Shown here: positions 51,268 through 59,002 of the stretch, piece after piece
How the letters are laid out: every line of letters starts with the position of its first letter
Position numbering within the stretch: the first letter of the stretch is position 1
Assembly (NCBI RefSeq): GCF_014196345.1
Contig: NZ_JACIDN010000008.1
Coordinates: 124,001 to 188,000, forward strand
Reading direction: 5' to 3'
DNA: 64,000 nt
From: Methylobacterium brachythecii
GTDB taxonomy: Bacteria; Pseudomonadota; Alphaproteobacteria; Rhizobiales; Beijerinckiaceae
Program-made: the position numbers and the translations under genes
Notes under the pieces: model-generated
Seen by the model: only the letters and a program-made list of their open reading frames with translations
Databases searched by the model: none
What the model was told of the DNA's origin: nothing

Positions 51268-51442
51268 GCCGCCGGGGTGTCGTGCGGAAACCCGGTCACC
51301 GTCATGGTCCATCTCTTCGTTTCCACGAAGCGTGCCGATACCGGCGTCCGTCGCGTGCCACAACCATGCACGGTCGACGGAATCGCGCGACCCGCCCTAA
51401 TCTCCGCGCCGTACAGGCGCGTCACGAACCACGGAGCGGTCC

Positions 51443-51918
51443 ATGCCCAAGATCGATCTCGATACGGTGCCCGCGCCCAAGGGCTCGGGCTATCCGGCCC
51501 CGTTCGACGCGCCTTGCGCCATGCGCATTCGGCGGCGTCTCGGGGATGCCGGCGGCCTGCGGGATTTCGGGATCAACCTGATGCACCTGCCTTCCGGCGG
51601 ATGGTCCAGCCAGCGCCACTGGCACACCTACGAAGACGAGTTCGTCTATGTGATCGGGGGCGAGTTGGTCCTCGTCGAGGATGGCGGCGAGACGATACTG
51701 CGAGCCGGCGATTGCGCGGCTTTCCCAAGAACAGCGGCAATGGGCATCACATGATCAACCAGTCGTCGGCGGAAGCGGTCTATCTCGAAATCGGCTCTCG
51801 CGACATTGAGGATGTCACCACCTGCTCGGACGTCGACATGAAGAGCGCCAACAAGGACGGACGCTTCGTGCGGAAGGATGGCACACCGTATCCGTTGCCA
51901 GAAGTGGCACGCAGCTGA
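51443..51918 (+). pseudogene. Cupin domain protein, frameshifted
   Basis: A small metal-binding beta-barrel protein. The cupin metal site is visible as RHWHTYEDEFVYV plus a His in NGHHM. The first frame runs from 51443 into ILRAGDCAAFP and then stops at 51754. The rest of the family (PKNSGNGHHMINQSSAEAVY, VTTCSDVDMKSANKDGRFV) continues to 51918 in another frame. Adding one C to the C run at 51724-51726 joins them into a 158-residue protein of normal length. Either a real mutation or a sequencing error. Confidence 0.8.
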
Positions 51919-51930
51919 CGGAACCGCCCG

Positions 51931-52671
51931 ATGCCGCGCTGGATCGCTGGTCTCGATGGATGCCGCGGCGCCTGGGCCGGCGTACGGCTCGACCTCGATG
52001 AGCCCGAACGATTCCGCGCCAAACGCTTCGTGACGGTCGCAGATCTGCTCGACGCGCCGGAGGCACCGGCCGTCGTCGGCATCGACGTGCCGATCGGCTT
52101 GCTCGACAGAGTGATCGGCAGCGGGCGGACGGCGGATCGAGCCGCACGCCTATTTCTCGGAGCACAGCGTTCCAGCGTCTTCCCGGTGCCGCCGCGATCG
52201 GCGGTCCATGCCCCGGATTACGAGGCAGCCAAGGCGCTCTCACGGGCCCATTCGGATCCGCCCTTCGCGCCGTCGATCCAATGCTGGAACATCCTGCGAT
52301 ACGTGCGCGAGGTCGATGCGCTGCTGCTCCGGCGTCCGGAGATCCGCGCGCGACTGTACGAAGTCCACCCGGAGGTGGCCTTCTTCCGCCTCAACCGTGA
52401 CCGCCGGCTGCAAGCCGGCAAGAAGGGGCCTCGCCGACAGGAGGGGCTCGAAGAGCGGCGCAGGCTCCTGATCGGTGCCGGTCTTCCCGACGTCCTGGTA
52501 CGGTCGGACCCGCCGCGCGGTATCGGCCGGGACGACCATATCGATGCCATGGCGGCATTGATCGTCGCCCGTGACATCGCTTCTGGGCATGCATTGCCGC
52601 TGCCGCCGACGATCGAGCGGGATGCGCACGGCCTGCCCATCGTGATCTGGGCGCCGGGCGATCTTTCCTGA
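51931..52671 (+). CDS. DUF429 family protein
   Basis: A 246-residue protein with WIAGLDGCRGAWAGV at the start and VVGIDVPIGLLD, typical of the DUF429 (predicted RNase H-like) group. RSSVFPVPPRSAV and YEVHPEVAFF follow, and DDHIDAMAALIVARDIA lies near the end. The conserved Asp residues suggest a nuclease-like metal site, but the function is unknown. It starts 12 bp after the cupin gene and is followed by the Nudix gene after 12 bp, so the three form an operon. Confidence 0.85.
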   Translation: MPRWIAGLDGCRGAWAGVRLDLDEPERFRAKRFVTVADLLDAPEAPAVVGIDVPIGLLDRVIGSGRTADRAARLFLGAQRSSVFPVPPRSAVHAPDYEAAKALSRAHSDPPFAPSIQCWNILRYVREVDALLLRRPEIRARLYEVHPEVAFFRLNRDRRLQAGKKGPRRQEGLEERRRLLIGAGLPDVLVRSDPPRGIGRDDHIDAMAALIVARDIASGHALPLPPTIERDAHGLPIVIWAPGDLS

Positions 52672-52683
52672 TAGGGCTCGACC

Positions 52684-53199
52684 ATGACCTCCGATTCCCC
52701 GCTCGCCATCCGCCACATCGCGCGCGCCCTCGTATTCGATCCGGCCGACCGGCTTCTGTTGATCGAGTACAAGGCCGTGCGGCCGGCGCCCTCGAACCCG
52801 GATTCGAAGAACTTCTGGTTCATGCCGGGCGGCGGGTTGGAGCCGGGTGAGAGCCACGAAGAAGCCTGCCGGCGCGAACTCGGTGAGGAGATCGGGGTCC
52901 ACGACGTCGCGCTCGGTCCCCAGGTCGCGCTCTGCGACGGACCGTTCCTGCTGTTCGACAAATCCCGCGATGCCCGCGAGCGCTATTTCCTGGTCCGCCT
53001 GCCCGACGACCGCGTCGACACCAGCCGCCTCGCCGAAACGGAGGACAATCCGGTCGTCGGCACTCGCTGGTGGCCGCTCGACGAACTCGCTTCGGCAGAG
53101 GTGCGGGTCGAGCCGGCCGGCCTCGCCGATCTCGCGCGACGGATCGTGCGGGGCGAAGTGCCGATCACGCCAACGGTCTTGCACTGGCACGGAGCCTGA
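52684..53199 (+). CDS. Nudix hydrolase
   Basis: A 171-residue pyrophosphohydrolase. The Nudix box GGGLEPGESHEEACRRELGE continues to EIGV and has the expected Glu residues. It begins with ARALVFDPADRLLLIEYKA. The substrate is not predictable; family members clean up oxidised nucleotides, NADH, Ap(n)A and others. It starts 12 bp after the DUF429 gene. Confidence 0.92.
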   Translation: MTSDSPLAIRHIARALVFDPADRLLLIEYKAVRPAPSNPDSKNFWFMPGGGLEPGESHEEACRRELGEEIGVHDVALGPQVALCDGPFLLFDKSRDARERYFLVRLPDDRVDTSRLAETEDNPVVGTRWWPLDELASAEVRVEPAGLADLARRIVRGEVPITPTVLHWHGA

Positions 53200-53257
53200 G
53201 TGATCTCTCGTCACGTGATCGGCTCAGAATAAAGAAAGCCGAGAGGAGAGAGCGACG

Positions 53258-53941
53258 ATGTTTCCGGCCGTACTGACAGAAGGTTACCGTAGCTTCCTGG
53301 GCGAGCGCCTTCCCCAGGAACGCAAGAAATACCAGCGCCTCGCCGAAGGCCAGAACCCGGACGTTCTGTTGATCGGCTGCTGCGACAGCCGGGTCGCGCC
53401 CGAAGTGATCTTCGATGTTGGCCCCGGTGAGATCTTCACGATCCGTAACGTCGCCAACATCGTCCCGCCCTTCGAGGAGGGCGGCGGGTATCACGGCACG
53501 TCTTCGGCGATCGAGTTCGCCGTGCAGGGGCTGAACGTGAAGCACATCGTCGTTCTCGGGCACGCGACCTGCGGCGGCATCAAAGCTTTTGCGAAGGGTG
53601 CGAAGCCGCTTTCGCCGGGGGACTTCATCGGCAAGTGGGTCAGCCTGGTCGAACCGGCCGCCAAGGCTCTCGAAGCGCGGGGAGCCTCCGCCGACGCCCC
53701 GGACTACCTGACTCGCCTGGAATTCGCATCGATCGCTCAGAGCCTGGAAAATCTGCTGACCTTCGGCTTCGTGCGCGAGCGGGTCGAGCGCGGTGAGCTG
53801 CACCTGCACGGCGCCCATTTCGGGATCGAGAAGGGCGAGTTGCTGATCCGCGATCCGGAGACCGGCGAATTTCAGTCCGTCGTGGAGCGCGACGGCAAGA
53901 GCTTGAGGCCATCGGCGTTGATCGGCTGCTCGGAGCCCTGA
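53258..53941 (+). CDS. Beta-class carbonic anhydrase
   Basis: A 227-residue enzyme interconverting CO2 and bicarbonate. The zinc site is Cys41, His102 and Cys105 in GCCDSRVAPE and LGHATCGGIKAF, with the Asp43-Arg45 dyad. RNVANIVPP is also conserved. The ATG is preceded by a very purine-rich GAGAGGAGAGAG region. The closest architecture is the SulP-free, stand-alone type. Confidence 0.94.
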   Translation: MFPAVLTEGYRSFLGERLPQERKKYQRLAEGQNPDVLLIGCCDSRVAPEVIFDVGPGEIFTIRNVANIVPPFEEGGGYHGTSSAIEFAVQGLNVKHIVVLGHATCGGIKAFAKGAKPLSPGDFIGKWVSLVEPAAKALEARGASADAPDYLTRLEFASIAQSLENLLTFGFVRERVERGELHLHGAHFGIEKGELLIRDPETGEFQSVVERDGKSLRPSALIGCSEP

Positions 53942-53974
53942 TGGTTCGGTTTGGCCGGGCCTGACCGGATACGG

Positions 53975-54142
53975 TCAGGCCGCCCGGTCATCGGTGCGCT
54001 GTGCGAGATCCTTGTTGAGTTCGAGCAGAGTCATGTCGAGCAACACCCGCAGGCGAAAGGATGCGTTCGACGGCAGCTGCTTCTTCGCTCTGCGGCAGAG
54101 TTCAATGACAGACTCGATCCTTTCTCGTTCTTTTGTATCCAG
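53975..54142 (-). CDS. Possible 55-residue small protein with CTG start
   Basis: The minus strand reads LDTKERERIESVIELCRRAK, then KQLPSNASFRLRVLLDMTLL, then ELNKDLAQRTDDRAA: a compact helical protein. The frame is bounded upstream by TAA and has no ATG, GTG or TTG start. A perfect GAGGAGG lies 5 bp before a CTG, which would make this a rare CTG start. The 3' part is GC-rich and coding-like. The alternative is a remnant whose start lay in the AT-rich region upstream. Confidence 0.4.
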   Translation of the reverse strand: MDTKERERIESVIELCRRAKKQLPSNASFRLRVLLDMTLLELNKDLAQRTDDRAA

Positions 54143-54540
54143 AATAACCTCCTCAGTCGTCCGACCTTACCGTACGATAAGATGATTTTTGACAACTCGT
54201 TCACTCTCCACAACGATCAAATTTTTGGCTTAAAATCGACATTCGTCAAAAATATTAACTAAAGTTATTTTGCTCGTCACTCCTCAATGGCTTCTCACGG
54301 CGTCGAGCCGCTGAAAGTTGTAGAAACATTCTTTCTCGTTGCCAAGACGTGCACGCAATACTCGCATATGCACCTGTCTCGTCTGCAATGATCCAGAAAT
54401 ACGGCTTCAGCTTCATCGTCTTGTTCAGAGCTTGCGAAGCCGTCGGTCCGAGAGAAAAAACTCGGAGAAGTACGTGCTCGCGTTCCCCCGCGCCCGAAAC
54501 CGATCTAGCCTCTACGACGTCTCATGGAGGGTTTCGTGTC
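54143..54540. other. AT-rich intergenic region upstream of the universal stress gene
   Basis: Nearly 400 bp, markedly AT-rich from 54170 to 54290 (TTTTTGACA, TCAAAAATATTAAC) in contrast with its surroundings. TTTTTGAC near 54185 and GTCAAAAA near 54247 form an inverted pair. It probably holds promoters for the small minus-strand gene and for the stress protein. No convincing gene. Confidence 0.5.
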
Positions 54541-55404
54541 TTGAAGACTCTGCTGGTTCCGATCGCCCTGCATGATGCGCTGCCCTCGGTGTTCGAGACG
54601 GCACTTCTCGTCGCCCAGCGCTTCGGCAGCCTGATCGAGGGCGTGTCGCTGCGGCCGGCCCTCGCGGAATACGTGCCCGTCGACATGGTCGGAGGCATGA
54701 CCTGGCTGAGGGACGAGGAAGCCGACCGGGCCGAGGCCGAATCCGCAGGCCAGCGCTTCGCCGCCTTCATGGAGGCCGCCGGATTGCCACGCCGCGATCC
54801 CATAGGCTCCTGCACGCCCGAGGCGGCCGCGAGCGCCGGCCCCCGCTTTCGCTGGCGGACCGATGCGCCGCCTGGCGACGCCTTCCTCGGCCAGTACGCC
54901 CGTCTGTTCGCGGCCACCATCGTCGGCAGGCCCGGCACGGACGACGCGGCACCGCGCATGACCACCGTCGAGACGGCCTTGTTCGAGAGCGGCCGCCCGA
55001 TCCTGCTGGCGCCGCCGCGGCCGCCCTCGTCACTCGGCGAGACGATCATCATTGCCTGGAACGGCTCGACCGAGACCGCGCGAGCCGTCGCGTTCGCCAT
55101 GCCGTTTCTGCGGCGCGCCCGGCGCGTCATGGTGCTCAGCGCCGAGGGCGGCATGGTGCCCGGCCCCAGCGCGGAGGAAGTGGCACGGTCGCTCGCGTGC
55201 GAAGGAATCGAAGCCGTCCACAAGGCGTTGCCCGCCGGCCGCCTCACCCCCGGAGAGGTGTTTCTCGACGAGGCTGCGAGCTTCGGCTGCGACCTGCTGA
55301 TCAAGGGCGCCTACACCCAGAGCCGACTGCGCCAGATGATCTTCGGCGGCCCGACCAGCCACATCCTGTCGCATGCCCAGATTCCGGTGCTGATGGCGCA
55401 TTGA
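54541..55404 (+). CDS. Universal stress protein family
   Basis: A 287-residue protein with two Usp-like halves. It starts at a TTG with GGAGGG 9 bp upstream, giving KTLLVPIALHDALPSVFETA. The second half has ETIIIAWNGSTETARAVAFA and ends CDLLIKGAYTQSRLRQMIFG, GPTSHILSHAQIPVLMAH, the usual Usp closing strand. The nucleotide-binding G-x2-G-x9-G-(S/T) motif is only partly met (GGPTSH). A role in stress survival is inferred from the family. Confidence 0.85.
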   Translation: MKTLLVPIALHDALPSVFETALLVAQRFGSLIEGVSLRPALAEYVPVDMVGGMTWLRDEEADRAEAESAGQRFAAFMEAAGLPRRDPIGSCTPEAAASAGPRFRWRTDAPPGDAFLGQYARLFAATIVGRPGTDDAAPRMTTVETALFESGRPILLAPPRPPSSLGETIIIAWNGSTETARAVAFAMPFLRRARRVMVLSAEGGMVPGPSAEEVARSLACEGIEAVHKALPAGRLTPGEVFLDEAASFGCDLLIKGAYTQSRLRQMIFGGPTSHILSHAQIPVLMAH

Positions 55405-55505
55405 AGCGAGACATGCCTGCCGAACGCTCGGCATGCGCGCGGCGTGAGGCTGCCCCACGATTGCAAACGGGCTCTCCGCGATCTAAACTCCTGATAGAGC
55501 TGAAC

Positions 55506-55524
55506 TTTTTAAATATTCTAAACT
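55506..55524 (+). promoter_or_regulatory. Iron-control-element-like AT-rich site
   Basis: TTTTTAAATATTCTAAACT lies about 120 bp upstream of bfd. It partly resembles Irr-type ICE boxes (TTTAGAA..TTCTAAA). The match is imperfect and shorter than the consensus, so this is suggestive only. Confidence 0.3.
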
Positions 55525-55643
55525 GCAGTCGAGATGCTGCGCCGGCTTGGAATCGCCATGAAGTCGAGACATCTCGGCGCCAAGGCCTTCCCGGCGAGCA
55601 CAACTCGATCGCCCCCCTGTCCGACGAGCCCGCGACTGACCGC

Positions 55644-55919
55644 ATGATCGTCTGTTCCTGCAATATCCTCTCGGATGGCCAAGTCCGCGGCTGTATCACG
55701 CCGGGTCCGGGCTGCCCGCGAACGCCTGCCCAGGTTTATGCCTGCCTGGGATGCAGCGCGAAATGCGGGCGCTGCGCGCGCACGATCCGCTCCATCATGC
55801 AGACGGCCCTGATGGAGGCGGGCGGTGATGCACACGCGTCATGCGCAACCGCCTGCTCCGCCCCTTGCAGTTTGGGACAATTCCAAACTACAGAGGGCCT
55901 GGAAGAGGTCGCAGCTTAG
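55644..55919 (+). CDS. bfd: Bacterioferritin-associated ferredoxin
   Basis: A 91-residue [2Fe-2S] protein that donates electrons to release iron from bacterioferritin. It begins MIVCSCNILSDGQVRGCI and has CLGCSAKCGRCARTIRSIM; the CxC pair and the CxxC pair are the cluster ligands. About 25 extra residues with four more Cys (HASCATACSAPCS) extend the C-terminus beyond the usual family length. The bacterioferritin gene follows after 51 bp, the common bfd-bfr order. Confidence 0.88.
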   Translation: MIVCSCNILSDGQVRGCITPGPGCPRTPAQVYACLGCSAKCGRCARTIRSIMQTALMEAGGDAHASCATACSAPCSLGQFQTTEGLEEVAA

Positions 55920-55970
55920 GACGTCCCGTCGATCCAGCTACGGCCCTCGCATAAAAGAGGAGAGTAGCGG

Positions 55971-56465
55971 ATGAAGGGCGATGCCAAGGTCATCGAGTAT
56001 CTCAACAGGGGCCTGCGCAGCGAGCTGACCGCCGTGAGCCAGTACTGGCTCCATTTCCGCATGCTCAACGACTGGGGCTACGTCGACCTCGCCAAGTTCT
56101 GGCGCAAGGAATCGATCGAGGAGATGAACCACGCCGACAAGTTCATCGACCGGATCCTGTTCCTCGACGGCTTCCCGAACCTGCAGGAGCTCGATCCGCT
56201 GCGGATCGGCCAGAACGTTCAGGAGATCATCGAGAGCGATCTCGCTGCCGAGAACGAGGCGCGAGCCCTCTATCTCGAAGCCGCGCAGTACTGCGAGTCG
56301 ATCAACGACCGTGTCTCGAAGAACCTGTTCGAGTTGCTCGCGACCGATGAGGAAGGCCACATCGACTTCCTCGAGACCCAGCTCGACCTGATCGGCCAGA
56401 TCGGCCTGCCGCTCTACGCGCAGAAGCATGTCGGCGGCCTGGAGCAGCTCCAGCCGGAGGCGTGA
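55971..56465 (+). CDS. bfr: Bacterioferritin
   Basis: A 164-residue subunit of the 24-mer iron-storage shell. The ferroxidase ligands are Glu18, Glu51, His54, Glu94, Glu127 and His130, and Met52 (EEMNHADK) is the heme ligand; Tyr25 is also present. KVIEYLNRGLRSELTAVSQY is the family start. GAGGAGAG precedes the ATG. It is paired with bfd for iron storage and release. Confidence 0.97.
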   Translation: MKGDAKVIEYLNRGLRSELTAVSQYWLHFRMLNDWGYVDLAKFWRKESIEEMNHADKFIDRILFLDGFPNLQELDPLRIGQNVQEIIESDLAAENEARALYLEAAQYCESINDRVSKNLFELLATDEEGHIDFLETQLDLIGQIGLPLYAQKHVGGLEQLQPEA

Positions 56466-56700
56466 GGAGAGGGCGTGCGGGTGGTCCATTCCGCCCGCAC
56501 ATCATTCCGCCAGGACGCGCCGGCCCGATCCCTCGTGTTTGGCGGATGCTCTTCCCGTCGCGGGACCTCGTCGGCGACGGAGGAGGGCCGCCCGGTCGCG
56601 ATGTAGCGCGAGCGGCCCCGGTATGCGACATCGGGCCGGTGCTTCCCGGTGCAGGGGGGCCTTTCGCCGTCATGCCTCTGAGATCCCGAGCGAGCCCCGT

Positions 56701-57819
56701 GTGAGCAAGCGCAAGCCTGCGTCGAAACCGTCGAGGACGCCCGCGCCTTTCGAGGATGACGACGCGGCCCCGTCGAGCAATCCCCTGCTCACGCCCGAGC
56801 AGCGCTCTGACGACATCGACCAGTCAATCCGCCCGCTCAGCCTATCCGAGTTCATCGGGCAACGGGCTGGCCGGGCTCAGCTCAAATTGGCAATCGACTC
56901 GGCGAAGGCGCGCAAGGACGCCCTCGACCACGTGCTCTTCGTCGGCCCCCCGGGCCTCGGCAAGACGACGCTGGCGCAGATTGTCGCGCGCGAACTCGGG
57001 GTCAACTTCCGCTCGACCTCCGGCCCGGTCATCGCCAAGGCGGGCGACCTCGCCGCGCAGCTCACCAATCTCGAAGAGGGTGACGTCCTCTTCATCGACG
57101 AGATCCACCGCCTGAACCCGGCGGTAGAGGAAATCCTCTATCCGGCGATGGAGGATTACCAGCTCGACCTGATCATCGGCGAGGGCCCGGCGGCCCGCTC
57201 GGTGAAGATCGAGCTCCCGAAATTCACCCTCGTCGGCGCTACGACCCGGGCGGGTCTGTTGACCACGCCGCTGCGCGATCGCTTCGGCATCCCGATCCGG
57301 CTCGAATTCTACGACATCGACGAGTTGGAGCAGATCGTGGCCCGCGGCGCGCGGGTGCTCGGCCTGCCGATGACGGCGGAGGGCGCCAACGAAATCGCCA
57401 AGCGCGCCCGCGGCACCCCACGCATCGCCGGCCGCCTGCTGCGCCGGGTGCGCGATTTTGCCGTCGTCTCAGAGGCCGAGAGCGTCACGCGCGCCATCGC
57501 CGACAGAGCGCTCAAGCTCCTCGACGTCGACCCGGCCGGGCTCGACGTGATGGACCGCAAGTACCTGACCATGATCGCGACGTCCTTCGGCGGAGGCCCG
57601 GTCGGGATCGAGACCATCGCCGCGGCGCTCTCCGAGCCGCGCGACGCCATAGAGGACATCATCGAGCCCTATCTGATCCAAAAGGGCTTCGTGCAGCGCA
57701 CGCCCCGCGGCCGTGTGCTCACTGCGCATTCCTTCCGTCATCTCGGATTGGCAGAACCGAAGCGCGATCCCGGCACGCAGTTTGGGCTGTTCGGCGGCAG
57801 CGACGACCCCGACGCCTGA
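56701..57819 (+). CDS. ruvB: Holliday junction branch migration helicase RuvB
   Basis: A 372-residue AAA+ motor. Walker A is GPPGLGKTTL, Walker B FIDEIHRL, sensor 1 GATTRAGLL, and the Arg finger lies in LRDRFGIP. The winged-helix C-terminus ends QKGFVQRTPRGRVLTAHSF. The start is the GTG at 56701; the longer frame upstream is not coding. ruvA and ruvC are not adjacent within the window, so their location must be elsewhere. Confidence 0.96.
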   Translation: MSKRKPASKPSRTPAPFEDDDAAPSSNPLLTPEQRSDDIDQSIRPLSLSEFIGQRAGRAQLKLAIDSAKARKDALDHVLFVGPPGLGKTTLAQIVARELGVNFRSTSGPVIAKAGDLAAQLTNLEEGDVLFIDEIHRLNPAVEEILYPAMEDYQLDLIIGEGPAARSVKIELPKFTLVGATTRAGLLTTPLRDRFGIPIRLEFYDIDELEQIVARGARVLGLPMTAEGANEIAKRARGTPRIAGRLLRRVRDFAVVSEAESVTRAIADRALKLLDVDPAGLDVMDRKYLTMIATSFGGGPVGIETIAAALSEPRDAIEDIIEPYLIQKGFVQRTPRGRVLTAHSFRHLGLAEPKRDPGTQFGLFGGSDDPDA

Positions 57820-58063
57820 ACTGGCTCTTCACGGCTCCATGCAAAGTATCACGGTCGCAAGGACCGGATTGCGCTTAGTCGGCGAATTTCCAATATAGCG
57901 CCCGATAATACAGTTCAAATCCAACAATACGTGATCAATATAGATTTAAAATCTACTGATATTCAATACTATGAATCAGAAATTAATATAATAGCGGGTG
58001 ATTAGCGGATTTTTCAGTATTTGACTCGAAAAATGGGCCGTCGTCTCCAGTTACGGTCCCGCG
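57820..58063. other. AT-rich intergenic region upstream of the chemoreceptor
   Basis: About 240 bp, strongly AT-rich from 57890 to 58030. It contains the perfect 15-bp palindrome TAGATTTAAAATCTA at 57941-57955. No gene is visible; it probably holds the chemoreceptor promoter and an operator. Confidence 0.55.
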
Positions 58064-58969
58064 ATGAAGCGTCCCGACATCCGTCTCGGCCTGCGTCTAC
58101 AGATCGCACTGTTGGGCATGGGCGGTGTCCTGCTCCTCGGGCTCGTCTACATGATCGGGTTGAGCCGGCAGGAAGCGCTTCAGGAAAAGCCCGATGCCGG
58201 AGCGCGCCTGCGTTCGGCCATCGTCGCGATCCACGGCGATCTCGGCTCAGCGCGGCAGGTGGAAACCGAGTTCCTCCTCAAGCGGCGGGAAAGCCTGATC
58301 GGCAAGCGCGAAACGCTCGTCGCCCGGATTGCGGAACAGCTGAAGCAAGTCGAGCAGGCCGTCGCAGAGCTTCCGGCCGACGCGCCTCTGAAGCGCGCCG
58401 AGGCGATCAGGGCCGGGCTGAACCTCTACATGACCCGGTTCCAGAACGTCGCCGCCGCACAGCGCACCCTCGGCCTGACCGAGAAGGACGGCGTCCAGGG
58501 CTCCCTGCGGGAGGCTGTCCACGCCGTCGAGAAGAGACTGTTCTCCTTCGACGAGCCGAGGCTGTCGGTGCTGATGCTGATGATGCGGCGCCACGAGAAG
58601 GACTTCATCCTGCGCGGCGAGGACAAGTATGTCGACGAGCTGCGCGACCGCGTCCGCGAATTCAAACCGGCACTGACCGCATCTGCTCTGTCGCAAGAGG
58701 TCAAAACCGAGCTCGGCACGCTCATAGGATCCTACGAGGCCCGCTTCATGGCCTATGCGGCGGGTGCCTCGACTCTCAAGGAAGAGGCGGACGACCTCGC
58801 CTCCATCTTCGGCCGGCTCGATCCGCTGGTGGCGGAGGTGGAGACGGCGGTCGAGCAGGAGGATGCCGCGATGCAGGCCGAGATCGCCGCCACCCGCAGC
58901 CACACGACGCTGGCCATGTGGGCGATCATCGCCGCGACCGTGCTCTGCGCCGGCGCGCTTTCGCTCTAG
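58064..58969 (+). CDS. Chemoreceptor N-terminal half (sensor and two TM helices)
   Basis: First half of a methyl-accepting chemotaxis protein. TM1 is at residues about 12-31 (ALLGMGGVLLLGLVYMIG), followed by a helical periplasmic domain with RRHEKDFILRGEDKYVDELR, typical of HBM/four-helix sensor domains. TM2 is near 283-300 (LAMWAIIAATVLCAGALSL). The frame then meets TAG at 58967-58969. The same frame continues straight into HAMP and signalling domains, so this is one gene interrupted at the TM2/HAMP boundary. On its own, the product would be a membrane sensor without output. Confidence 0.85.
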   Translation: MKRPDIRLGLRLQIALLGMGGVLLLGLVYMIGLSRQEALQEKPDAGARLRSAIVAIHGDLGSARQVETEFLLKRRESLIGKRETLVARIAEQLKQVEQAVAELPADAPLKRAEAIRAGLNLYMTRFQNVAAAQRTLGLTEKDGVQGSLREAVHAVEKRLFSFDEPRLSVLMLMMRRHEKDFILRGEDKYVDELRDRVREFKPALTASALSQEVKTELGTLIGSYEARFMAYAAGASTLKEEADDLASIFGRLDPLVAEVETAVEQEDAAMQAEIAATRSHTTLAMWAIIAATVLCAGALSL

Positions 58970-59002
58970 GTCGGCCAGCGCCTGTCGGGGCCGCTCACAG
59001 CG

